Below, in pieces: positions 1-5,164 of a stretch of DNA of 5,227 bases. How positions within the stretch are numbered: the first letter of the stretch is position 1; every line of letters starts with the position of its first letter. The stretch comes from JAAEEP01 sp035529155 (GTDB lineage Archaea; Thermoplasmatota; Thermoplasmata; Methanomassiliicoccales; JAAEEP01). The DNA lies in contig DATKXF010000157.1 in the NCBI GenBank assembly GCA_035529155.1, positions 1 to 5,227 on the forward strand, in the 5' to 3' direction. Both the position numbers and the translations under genes were made by a program. The notes below the pieces were generated by a model. That model ran no database searches, was not told where the DNA came from, and was given only the letters and a program-made list of their open reading frames with translations.

Positions 1-66
1 GCCGCCAAGGCCATATTGGGCGTTGCTCAGAGCGCTCTCTATGACGCCCAATATGGCCTTGGCGGC
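1..66. repeat. Fold-back inverted repeat at window edge
   Basis: Positions 1-23 are the exact reverse complement of 44-66. The ten central bases (29-38, AGAGCGCTCT) are also palindromic about the same centre (33.5), so only five positions on each side of the middle are unpaired. The left arm reaches base 1, so the repeat may continue outside the window. It lies inside the uL22 reading frame. The right arm encodes normal uL22 sequence (around residues 80-88), while the left arm replaces the expected continuation of the protein. I read it as a self-primed fold-back copy at a contig end, not as a terminator or an element; a real inverted duplication cannot be excluded. Confidence 0.9.
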
Positions 67-306
67 CTTCTGGGGATAGCGCCCTGGACCCGTGCCCTTC
101 TTGTGGGACACGCACTTCTTGTATCGCTTGAAGGGAACGGCTCGCTTCAACTCGATGATCTCGTTGAGAATATCGACGGCGACGCTGACATCCATACCCC
201 GGACCATGCTGCATATCTCCCTCGAGTGCTTGGGGGATATTGGGAGCTCCTTGCCTATTGCTCGGGAGGTGCTGTCAGGGTCGGTCTTCATTGTGTATCC
301 TACCAT
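1..306 (-). CDS. rpl22: 50S ribosomal protein uL22 (L22), partial, 3' end missing
   Basis: uL22 binds 23S rRNA and sends a loop into the peptide exit tunnel of the large subunit. The visible 102 codons start MVGYTMKTDP and contain the family motif ISPKHSREIC at residues 23-32, then RGMDV, a helix at about 42-54, the basic stretch FKRYKKCVSHKKG (59-71) and the region before ESALSNA (90-96). Archaeal members have about 150 residues, so roughly a third is absent, including the C-terminal tunnel hairpin. Residues 97-102 (QYGLGG) come from the left arm of the palindrome and are probably not genuine. The ATG at 304-306 is preferred over the internal ATG at 289-291 because GAGGTGA lies six bases before it and MVGYT-like N-termini occur in the family. 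It follows uS19 by 11 nt. Confidence 0.93.
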   Translation of the reverse strand, partial: MVGYTMKTDPDSTSRAIGKELPISPKHSREICSMVRGMDVSVAVDILNEIIELKRAVPFKRYKKCVSHKKGTGPGRYPQKAAKAILGVIESALSNAQYGLGG

Positions 307-312
307 GCTATC

Positions 313-319
313 TCACCTC
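313..319 (-). promoter_or_regulatory. Ribosome-binding site of uL22, overlapping the uS19 stop
   Basis: On the minus strand GAGGTGA (319 to 313) stands six bases before the ATG of uL22. It matches the archaeal anti-Shine-Dalgarno end of 16S rRNA. The uS19 stop codon TGA (320-318) overlaps its first bases, which favours coupled termination and re-initiation. The site decides the upstream start for uL22. Confidence 0.7.
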
Positions 320-776
320 ACTTCAGCGGCAGGAACTTGGATGATCTTGTCGCACCTACACCAGGACCTGAGTGTCTTACATTTCCCCTGGTGGGGGCGA
401 ATTCTCCCAAGTAGTGCCCTATCATCTCGGGCTTGATCTCGAAATCCCTGAACTCTTTGCCATTGTATACCGACACGCTCTTTCCCACGAACTGCGGGAT
501 GATGGGAATGTCCCTCCTGTGGGTTCTTATGGTGTTCCCATCGGAATCCCTTATCTTCTCGAAGGTTGTCCGCTGCTCATCGTTGAACCCGCGGATCAGC
601 GTGCGCCTGATCCTTGCCGGCATCAGGGTCACCATCTCATCAAAGGGCATTTCGAGCAGCTCTTCTATGGTGAACCCGCGATACGTGAACTCCTTCTTCT
701 TTCGGGCCTGTATCAACCCTTTCTTCTTCCTGGTTCTCCTTCTGGAGGCCTTGGTTCCACCCATCTTTGCTGCCAT
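318..776 (-). CDS. rps19: 30S ribosomal protein uS19 (S19, eukaryotic S15 type)
   Basis: uS19 sits in the head of the small subunit, near S13 and the A-site finger of 23S rRNA. The 152-residue product is full length for archaea, which carry an N-terminal extension that bacterial S19 lacks. Residues 11-29 form a very basic tail, 34-66 the helical archaeal/eukaryotic part (FTIEELLEMPFDE, then PARIRRTLIRGF). The S19 core is at about 84-152, with RTHRRDIPIIPQFVG (84-98), YNGKEF (104-109), IKPEMIGHYLGEFAPTR (114-130) and the C-terminal GPGVGATRSSKFLPLK. The ATG at 774-776 is five bases after the uL2 stop. AGGAAGTGAT (790-781), which contains that stop, is the likely ribosome-binding site. A second in-frame ATG at 762-764 is possible but less well placed. 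Confidence 0.97.
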   Translation of the reverse strand: MAAKMGGTKASRRRTRKKKGLIQARKKKEFTYRGFTIEELLEMPFDEMVTLMPARIRRTLIRGFNDEQRTTFEKIRDSDGNTIRTHRRDIPIIPQFVGKSVSVYNGKEFRDFEIKPEMIGHYLGEFAPTRGNVRHSGPGVGATRSSKFLPLK

Positions 777-781
777 CTACA

Positions 782-1483
782 TCACTTCCTCTTGCTTCTC
801 TTCTTTGGTGAGAGGCGACCAACCTTTCTGCCAGGGGGAGCATTTCTGCTGACCGTGCTTGGCTTACCTACATGCTGGTGCGATCCTCCACCATGGGGGT
901 GGTCCACAGCGTTCATGGCCACGCCGCTCACCTTGAAGTTGGCTTTGGCCTTGCTCCTGTAGGCATGGTACTTCGCACCCGCCTTACCGAAGGGTTTCTC
1001 CTTCTGCCCACCGCCAGCCACAACTCCGATGGTAGCCTTGCACCTTGGATCGAGTGTCTTGAACTCGCCCGACGGCATGAGTATTACCACCTTCTTTCCC
1101 CTGCTGACGATGCTCGCGGAGGTCCCGGCAGTTCGGATGAACTTGCCTCCGTCACCCGGGCGCCCCTCAACGTTGTAGATTGGAGTACCCTCAGGGATGC
1201 CCGAGAGAGGCATGGTGTTACCGGAGTATATTGAGGCTCCTGGCCCCATCTCCACTTCCTGACCGACCTCCATCCCCTCGGCCGCGATCATCGGTATTAC
1301 CTCACCGTTAAAGTCAACCTCGGCCAGGGGGCTGTTCCTCCCCGGCGCGTGTATCAGGTCGAGGACCTTGCCTGTACCGTGGTCGAAGGCGGGGTGCTTT
1401 ATCTCTGCCACATGCTTGTGGCTGGGGGAGCGGTACGTAGGAGTTCCGCGACCCCTCCTCTGCTGTATAAGATTCTTACCCAT
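782..1483 (-). CDS. rpl2: 50S ribosomal protein uL2 (L2)
   Basis: uL2 binds 23S rRNA, joins the subunits and supports the peptidyl transferase centre. The 233-residue product is full length for archaea. It starts MGKNLIQQRRGRGTPTYRSP, then has the OB-like domain (about 30-110, with HGTGKVLDLIHAPGR at 35-49) and an SH3-like domain holding LDPRCKATIGVVAGGG near residues 145-160. The most conserved part of the family, GVAMNAVDHPHGGG, follows; its histidine region lies close to the catalytic centre. The C-terminal tail is basic (SPKKRSKRK). The ATG follows uL23 by 10 nt and is preceded at six bases by GAGGTG, which overlaps the uL23 stop codon. The core is complete and no key residue appears missing. 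Confidence 0.98.
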   Translation of the reverse strand: MGKNLIQQRRGRGTPTYRSPSHKHVAEIKHPAFDHGTGKVLDLIHAPGRNSPLAEVDFNGEVIPMIAAEGMEVGQEVEMGPGASIYSGNTMPLSGIPEGTPIYNVEGRPGDGGKFIRTAGTSASIVSRGKKVVILMPSGEFKTLDPRCKATIGVVAGGGQKEKPFGKAGAKYHAYRSKAKANFKVSGVAMNAVDHPHGGGSHQHVGKPSTVSRNAPPGRKVGRLSPKKRSKRK

Positions 1484-1489
1484 TCACAC

Positions 1490-1496
1490 CACCTCA
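1490..1496 (-). promoter_or_regulatory. Ribosome-binding site of uL2, overlapping the uL23 stop
   Basis: TGAGGTG (1496 to 1490 on the minus strand) begins with the uL23 stop codon and lies six bases before the uL2 ATG. The same seven-base pattern, with the same spacing, precedes uL22. Confidence 0.65.
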
Positions 1497-1778
1497 GAAT
1501 ACGCCGATCCTCATCCCGACATCCTCGGCCGAGTATCCCTCGGCGAGCTTTATGATGGCGTGCTTGCCATGCTTGGAAATCTTGGTGTAGACCTTATCCA
1601 CCTTGACCTCGAAACGCTCCTCGAAGACCTCCTTGATTTCCTTCTTGGACGCGTTCTTGTGAACAATGAACTCAAGCCTGTTGCCGTCAGTGAAATCCTG
1701 TGTTGGAGTCCCTGTCATCTGGTTCATGGTCTTCTCTGTAACATAGGGATGAAGCAGTACCTTCCTCTTCTCGACCAT
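1494..1778 (-). CDS. rpl23: 50S ribosomal protein uL23 (L23)
   Basis: uL23 lies at the exit of the peptide tunnel and is a docking site for the signal recognition particle and other nascent-chain factors. The 94-residue protein has the L23 alpha/beta fold: KVLLHPYVTEK (6-16), NRLEFIVHKNASKKEIKEVFEERFEVKVDKVYT (33-65, the most conserved block), and the archaeal C-terminal pattern AEGYSAEDVGMRIGVF (79-94). It seems a little longer than the archaeal proteins I remember because of about eight extra residues (MTGTPTQDFTD region, 21-31) in the loop after the first helix. Only one base separates it from uL4. AGGAG (1792-1788), inside the last uL4 codons, is a likely ribosome-binding site, so translation is probably coupled to uL4. 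Confidence 0.97.
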   Translation of the reverse strand: MVEKRKVLLHPYVTEKTMNQMTGTPTQDFTDGNRLEFIVHKNASKKEIKEVFEERFEVKVDKVYTKISKHGKHAIIKLAEGYSAEDVGMRIGVF

Positions 1779-1779
1779 T

Positions 1780-2556
1780 TCACCACTCTCCTATCTTGCC
1801 CAGAGCGGACTCGGTGAACAGGGCTAGCCTGCCCGCGTCCCCACCGGGCGCCAGAACACTAGCGTTCAGCCTGCTGGGCGGGACTATCTCGACACCAGGC
1901 AGGTTGCCGGCGCTCTTTACCAGGGGGGCGTCCTCCTCAGACACCACGATCAGTATGCTGCGTGGTCTCCTGTACCTGCGACCGCGCATCTTGCCACGGC
2001 CAGCCCGGATGTGCTTTCCTTCCTTGGCCCTGATGATATCATCTCCAAGACCAAGGTTCTCCAGCGCCTCTAGGACCTCCTTGGTAGTTTCCAGAGCCTC
2101 GATGTCATCCTCTACCACTACGGGCAAGGTCACATCCTCCTCGAACCAGTGCCCTCGGTTCTTGACTATATCGGGATCTGCGGTAGCGGCCAGCGCTGAT
2201 AGCTTTGCCAGCCTCTTCTCCTTTCGGTTGACCTTCTTGGAGAGATCCTTCTCGGGCACTGGGGGATGGGCCCTTCGTCCTCCAACGTTGTTGGGAGACT
2301 CGGCCGCTTTTCTACCCTGGGTGAGCCTCTGGACCCTCGCAACGCCTCTTCCCTTGCCCCAGGTGGAGACCGCGTGTCTCATCCCGGCCATCTTGGAGGG
2401 GCCGTAGGGCTGCCTCTTGTTGGCCTCCTGGGCAACGACCGCCTTCCTGATTATGTCTGGTCGGAAGGTCGTTCCGAATGCCGTGGGAAGCGAAATGGTC
2501 TTCACCACATCGCCCCCGAGCGAGTAAACATTTACAGATGAATTGTTGCCAGCCAT
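1780..2556 (-). CDS. rpl4: 50S ribosomal protein uL4 (L4)
   Basis: uL4 is an early-assembly large-subunit protein whose long loop lines the exit tunnel. The 258-residue product is full length for archaea/eukaryote-type L4. It has an N-terminal domain (VNVYSLGGDVVKTISLP, 8-24) and the tunnel loop (about 50-105, with GKGRGVARV at 67-75 and GGRRAHPP at 92-99). A helical, charged middle follows (105-180), then a basic rRNA-binding stretch RAGRGKMRGRRYRRPRS (184-200) leading into ILIVVSEED, and a C-terminal Rossmann-like part ending NASVLAPGGDAGRLALFTESAL. The ATG is two bases after the uL3 stop. The only purine-rich ribosome-binding candidate is AGGGGG (2569-2564), weaker than at the other genes, so it probably depends on coupling to uL3. 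In bacteria L4 represses its own operon; nothing here shows whether this archaeal one does. Confidence 0.98.
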   Translation of the reverse strand: MAGNNSSVNVYSLGGDVVKTISLPTAFGTTFRPDIIRKAVVAQEANKRQPYGPSKMAGMRHAVSTWGKGRGVARVQRLTQGRKAAESPNNVGGRRAHPPVPEKDLSKKVNRKEKRLAKLSALAATADPDIVKNRGHWFEEDVTLPVVVEDDIEALETTKEVLEALENLGLGDDIIRAKEGKHIRAGRGKMRGRRYRRPRSILIVVSEEDAPLVKSAGNLPGVEIVPPSRLNASVLAPGGDAGRLALFTESALGKIGEW

Positions 2557-2558
2557 CT

Positions 2559-3560
2559 CTAGGCCCCCTGTTTGGATTCAGTTGATATGTATGCGAAATT
2601 GGGCGCCTCTGCAAGCTCGACTCCGCCCTTCCTGACTGGATCTCTGAGCCTGATGAGTCTCTTAGAGGGACCGGGGACAGAGCCGTGGATGAGCACGTAT
2701 TGATTCACTACCTGACCGTATCTGATGAATCCTCCCTTGGGGGTCACGTCTTCTCCGTTCTCCCCGAAGCGCAGGACGCGCTTGTTGAACTCGGTCCTCT
2801 GGTGGTATCCAACCTGACCAGCCATTGGGACAGTGGGTCTGACATATCCAGGCCGCTTGGGTCCGAGGTTACCGTAAAGGCGGCGGTGTTTGCTGTTCTT
2901 ATGGGACAGCAGTTTCACGCCCCACCTCTTGATTGCCCCCTGGAATCCCTTTCCCTTGGTCACGGCGGAGACATCGATCATGTCTCCCTCCTTTGCGAAG
3001 TCGTTGAATGTCAGTTGCTTACCAAGGAGGTCCTTAGAGTACTCGATCCTCTCCTCCATGGTTCCTCCGCCAACGCGAAGCTCCATGAGATCCGGGACCT
3101 TCTTGGGCACCCCCTTGACCAGCTTGGGCTGGGTGTGAGCTAGGATCCTAATGTCTTCCAGATCCCTTCCCTCTATCTTCTTCCAGGCCTTGCCTGGGTC
3201 GTAGTTCTTGGGTATGGGCAGCCGCTTGGAAAGTAGTGAATCGATGCTCTTTGCCCAGACCTCCCCAAGGGTCTGCAGGCCGTAAGTCGAGTTCACATAG
3301 AACCGGACGGCAGCCACCCTCATAGGGGGCACCTCAAGAACGGTGACAGGTATCTGAACCTCCTGGCCAGTGGTGGTGCTCTTGGGCCTGTAGTCTACGA
3401 TCAGCGCATGGGTCATCCCAGCCTTGTAGCCGGCGAATCCCTGGACTTTGGGTCCATCGCTGATCTCAGGCCAAGCATCCAACCTCGGCGTCTCCTTCTT
3501 GGCTCTCTTGCGAGGCGAATAAGCCCTTGATCCTCTTCGCGGACGTCTCCTGTTCGACAT
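2559..3560 (-). CDS. rpl3: 50S ribosomal protein uL3 (L3)
   Basis: uL3 is one of the first proteins to bind 23S rRNA during large-subunit assembly and reaches toward the peptidyl transferase centre. The 333-residue product has the archaeal/eukaryote-type length. It has a basic N-terminal arm (RRRPRRGSRAYSPRKRAKK, 4-22), then GFAGYKAGMTHALIV (41-55) and a large insertion absent from bacterial L3 (about 90-190). The conserved block DVSAVTKGKGFQGAIKRWGV (196-215) follows, then GPKRPGYVRPTVPMAGQVGY (233-252), HQRTEFNKRVL (253-263) and HGSVPGPSKRLIRLRDPVR (292-310). It is the first gene of the visible operon. The ATG at 3558-3560 is preceded at six bases by GAGGG (3571-3567). That site can be masked by a hairpin in the leader. 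Confidence 0.98.
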   Translation of the reverse strand: MSNRRRPRRGSRAYSPRKRAKKETPRLDAWPEISDGPKVQGFAGYKAGMTHALIVDYRPKSTTTGQEVQIPVTVLEVPPMRVAAVRFYVNSTYGLQTLGEVWAKSIDSLLSKRLPIPKNYDPGKAWKKIEGRDLEDIRILAHTQPKLVKGVPKKVPDLMELRVGGGTMEERIEYSKDLLGKQLTFNDFAKEGDMIDVSAVTKGKGFQGAIKRWGVKLLSHKNSKHRRLYGNLGPKRPGYVRPTVPMAGQVGYHQRTEFNKRVLRFGENGEDVTPKGGFIRYGQVVNQYVLIHGSVPGPSKRLIRLRDPVRKGGVELAEAPNFAYISTESKQGA

Positions 3561-3595
3561 GATTCTCCCTCTGTTTGGGAGAGAATCCTCTCTCC
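3561..3595 (-). promoter_or_regulatory. Alternative hairpins over the uL3 ribosome-binding site
   Basis: In the minus-strand transcript GGAGAGA (3595-3589) can pair perfectly with TCTCTCC (3584-3578) across a four-base loop. The same pyrimidine segment can instead pair downstream: TCTCCC (3582-3577) with GGGAGA (3569-3564), or GATTCTC (3587-3581) with GAGAATC (3567-3561). Either downstream fold covers the Shine-Dalgarno and/or the bases up to the ATG; the upstream hairpin leaves them free. The folds exclude each other, as in a translational switch. No binding partner is visible, and the stretch is simple purine/pyrimidine sequence in which such pairings can arise by chance. Confidence 0.4.
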
Positions 3596-3618
3596 ACTAA
3601 CGCGAGTCGTTCAACTGT

Positions 3619-3639
3619 GTCGAGGTCAGTACCTTCGAC
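3619..3639 (-). promoter_or_regulatory. Possible leader hairpin upstream of uL3
   Basis: Positions 3619-3626 pair with 3631-3639 as an eight-base-pair stem with one bulged base (3634) and a four-base loop. It lies inside the predicted uL3 leader, about 60 bases before the start codon. Its function is unknown; it could be part of a regulatory leader or of no consequence. Confidence 0.3.
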
Positions 3640-3760
3640 CGTGACGCTGTTGTCCCTGCCCAGAATCAGTGGGGCAGCGATTGAGGGTTGCCATATGCAT
3701 TGCCCAAGGCGTCTGGTCGAACGTCCTCATGCGTTCAACTAAGCCTTGCATTATGATTAT

Positions 3761-3770
3761 GGTATATAAG
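3761..3770 (-). promoter_or_regulatory. TATA box, probable promoter of the ribosomal operon
   Basis: CTTATATACC on the minus strand is the best TATA-like element in the 272-base non-coding stretch 3561-3832 before uL3. With usual archaeal spacing (about 26 bases from box centre to start), transcription would begin near 3739, giving an uL3 leader of about 180 nt, long for an archaeon. The core TATATA is symmetrical and could also direct plus-strand transcription, but no convincing plus-strand gene follows. A weaker AT-rich spot near 3691-3700 is the alternative. The rest of the stretch shows no RNA gene or coding sequence I can support. Confidence 0.5.
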
Positions 3771-3832
3771 ATGTGCGGTAACCCCCGCAACCCCTCCAGA
3801 GCCCCGATGGCAAACAAATCACTGGTGGGAGC

Positions 3833-4195
3833 CTATTTCCTGCGTCTCATTCCGCCGATTAGGAGAATTCGGAACACATCACCAGACAATCGGTCGGTGA
3901 ACTTTCCGACGGGCTCCACCCCCCTTCTTTGATCCAAGGCGAATCTCCTCAAGTACGGAAGGGTGGATCCGATGATCATGAATGTGGCGGCCCACCCACC
4001 TATGTACCCATTGCCGTTATTCATCCGGTAGGCTATTGATTCCTGGTTGACGAGATCCATGGCGGTCAGGCCAAAGATGATCAGCCCAGAAAGCTGAAGG
4101 ATCGAGCCAATCGGGTACCAAATGGTGATGATCGTTCCAATGGTGAAGAGCAGAACTCCAACCTTGGTGACAATCTTCTCCCATCTCTTTGACAA
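3833..4195 (-). CDS. Small membrane protein of unknown function
   Basis: I do not recognise this family. Read from the TTG at 4193-4195 it has 120 residues: a short basic N-terminus (SKRWEKIVTK), hydrophobic segments at about 11-28, 31-48 and 64-81, a positively charged part (YLRRFALDQRR, 81-91), a short hydrophobic stretch (107-114), and the C-terminus GGMRRRK. That is three likely transmembrane helices with basic loops. The open frame continues upstream to an ATG at 4441, but those 82 codons are antisense to a permease and lack membrane character, so I exclude them. No ATG is available at the natural-looking N-terminus, and no TATA box or good ribosome-binding site precedes the TTG (or the adjacent TTG at 4196-4198). 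It may therefore be cut at its 5' end by the join near 4195. Confidence 0.55.
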   Translation of the reverse strand: MSKRWEKIVTKVGVLLFTIGTIITIWYPIGSILQLSGLIIFGLTAMDLVNQESIAYRMNNGNGYIGGWAATFMIIGSTLPYLRRFALDQRRGVEPVGKFTDRLSGDVFRILLIGGMRRRK

Positions 4196-4198
4196 CAA
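4191..4198. other. Head-to-head junction of two gene fragments
   Basis: Plus-strand permease similarity begins at about 4191 (codons for DNNLFLINLKDG), and the minus-strand membrane protein begins at about 4195-4198. Divergent genes normally leave room for two promoters; here there is none, and one partner clearly lacks its 5' half. A deletion/inversion breakpoint in the genome, or a chimeric join in the sequence data, explains this best. Confidence 0.55.
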
Positions 4199-4736
4199 CC
4201 TGTTCCTGATCAATCTGAAAGACGGTGCTCCACTGGAATCATCCGTGGAACAGCTGAACACCGATTTCAAATCGATTGGTATGGAGGCCCAGTCAATCGA
4301 GAAGGTTCTGATCGACTCCAAGAAGCAGATGGAGGACCTCATGCAGATGTTCTCCATTTTCCTTTCTTTGGGCATTCTCATAGGAGTGGCATCCCTTGGA
4401 GTGCTTGTATATAGGGCCGTATTTGAACGAAAGAGGATCATAGGGATGCCGCGATCGATAGGATATCAGAGGTCAATGATATCGAAATCATTCCTCGTGG
4501 AGGTGCTTTTCATCACCTCACTCGGGGTGATGCTTGGGATCTTCGTGGGATTTACCTGCGCCTACGGCATCTGGTACACTGCCATGGCTGATATGGACGT
4601 ACCATTCGTGTTCCCCTGGAAAACCCTTCTCATAATCGTCAGTATCGTCTACTTGGCGGCCATACTTTGCACGGTCACGCCATCCAGGATGGCGTCGCGC
4701 ATCCCCCCCGCGGAGGCATTTAGGGATATGGGATGA
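4191..4736 (+). pseudogene. ABC transporter permease (FtsX/MacB type), 5'-truncated fragment
   Basis: This is the C-terminal part of an FtsX-domain permease, the membrane subunit of MacB/LolCE-like ABC transporters. About 181 residues remain. The end of the extracytoplasmic domain (NNLFLINLKDG, then FKSIGMEAQSIEKVLIDS) is followed by three transmembrane segments: MFSIFLSLGILIGVASLGVL (from about 4338), FLVEVLFITSLGVMLGIFVG (from about 4491) and LLIIVSIVYLAAILC (from about 4626). Between the first two is the family signature ERKRIIGMPRSIG (usually ER.EIGMLRAIG), and the C-terminus has the typical PAEAFRDMG. The first transmembrane segment and most of the extracytoplasmic domain, normally some 200 or more residues, are missing. 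The frame is open to about 4098, but the bases before 4191 encode the opposite-strand membrane protein. No ATPase gene is adjacent. The absence of frameshifts suggests a recent break or a data artefact. Confidence 0.8.
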
Positions 4737-4782
4737 ATTCCGGCATCATCACTCCCGGGGGAGCCATTGAGTCTTCGATAAC

Positions 4783-4810
4783 GAATCGATGAGTGCTATC
4801 AAGTCGATTC
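4783..4810. terminator. Weak inverted repeat between convergent genes
   Basis: The 93 bases between the convergent permease and small hypothetical gene (4737-4829) contain GAATCGA (4783-4789) and its exact complement TCGATTC (4804-4810), with a 14-base loop. No T-run follows on either strand, so termination activity is doubtful. Nothing else is apparent in this gap. Confidence 0.2.
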
Positions 4811-4829
4811 AATGTTGGGACTAAGCCTC

Positions 4830-5150
4830 CTACAGCTTGCCTTCCTTCGCCTTCTTGTTCAAGCGGTCCTTGCGCTGTTTAGAGGTGAATCCAGTGACCT
4901 TCTCCAGGAACTTGTTAAATCTCCTGATGGTGTCCATAGCGACATCGTCCGACGCACTGGTGTCGGCTGTTGTCTCAATGGATAAAGAGGAATTGCTAAG
5001 GAATTTCACCCTCATCTCCTTCATCGCCCCGAAACTAGCAATCAGGGTATCCCCATCCTCGCTGTAACCACCAAAGATCTCGGTGAGCATATCCTTGAGG
5101 CCGTCGCCCTCTAGGTTCTTCAAATGTCCTCTCTTGATATCGTACTCCAT
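4830..5150 (-). CDS. Conserved hypothetical protein (possibly DUF5611-like)
   Basis: A 106-residue soluble protein: MEYDIKRGHLKNLEGDGLKDML (1-22, likely a helix), a beta-rich middle (34-62, with DTLIASFGAMKEMRVKF and LSIETT), a second helix (69-85, VAMDTIRRFNKFLEKVTGF) and a lysine-rich tail (SKQRKDRLNKKAKEGKL). The pattern resembles a small family of unknown function that I associate with Thermoplasmata and relatives, possibly DUF5611; this is memory, not a search. There is no signal peptide, membrane segment or catalytic motif. The basic tail could suit nucleic-acid or ribosome contact, which is speculation. I start at the ATG 5148-5150. The frame extends to a TTG at 5168, but the TATA box at 5171-5180 places the transcript start at about 5149-5153, matching a leaderless message. 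Confidence 0.8.
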   Translation of the reverse strand: MEYDIKRGHLKNLEGDGLKDMLTEIFGGYSEDGDTLIASFGAMKEMRVKFLSNSSLSIETTADTSASDDVAMDTIRRFNKFLEKVTGFTSKQRKDRLNKKAKEGKL

Positions 5151-5164
5151 ATGATCACATCCGT

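Noticed and set aside
1..66. Reading the palindrome as a terminator, insertion-sequence end or integration site
   Set aside because: It lies within uL22 coding sequence, copies uL22's own codons, has no T-run, and ends at the window edge.
16..962. Long plus-strand open frames opposite uL22, uS19 and uL2
   Set aside because: They are antisense shadows of confidently identified ribosomal proteins in fairly GC-rich DNA.
3626..3817. 63-codon minus-strand open frame before uL3
   Set aside because: It contains the predicted TATA box, so it could not be transcribed whole, and its product has no recognisable features.
3807..3932. Short plus-strand open frame starting ATGGCAAACAAATC, placed downstream of the symmetrical TATA box
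   Set aside because: It is antisense to the end of the membrane protein gene, 41 codons long, with no ribosome-binding site or protein-like pattern. It could only be a leaderless antisense product, for which there is no evidence.
4098..4190. Open plus-strand frame before the permease similarity, including an ATG at 4122
   Set aside because: The opposite strand here encodes the first transmembrane segments of the membrane protein, and the plus-strand peptide does not resemble the permease domain.
4196..4441. 5' extension of the minus-strand membrane protein to an ATG at 4441
   Set aside because: These codons are antisense to a well-supported FtsX-type permease and show no membrane or family character.
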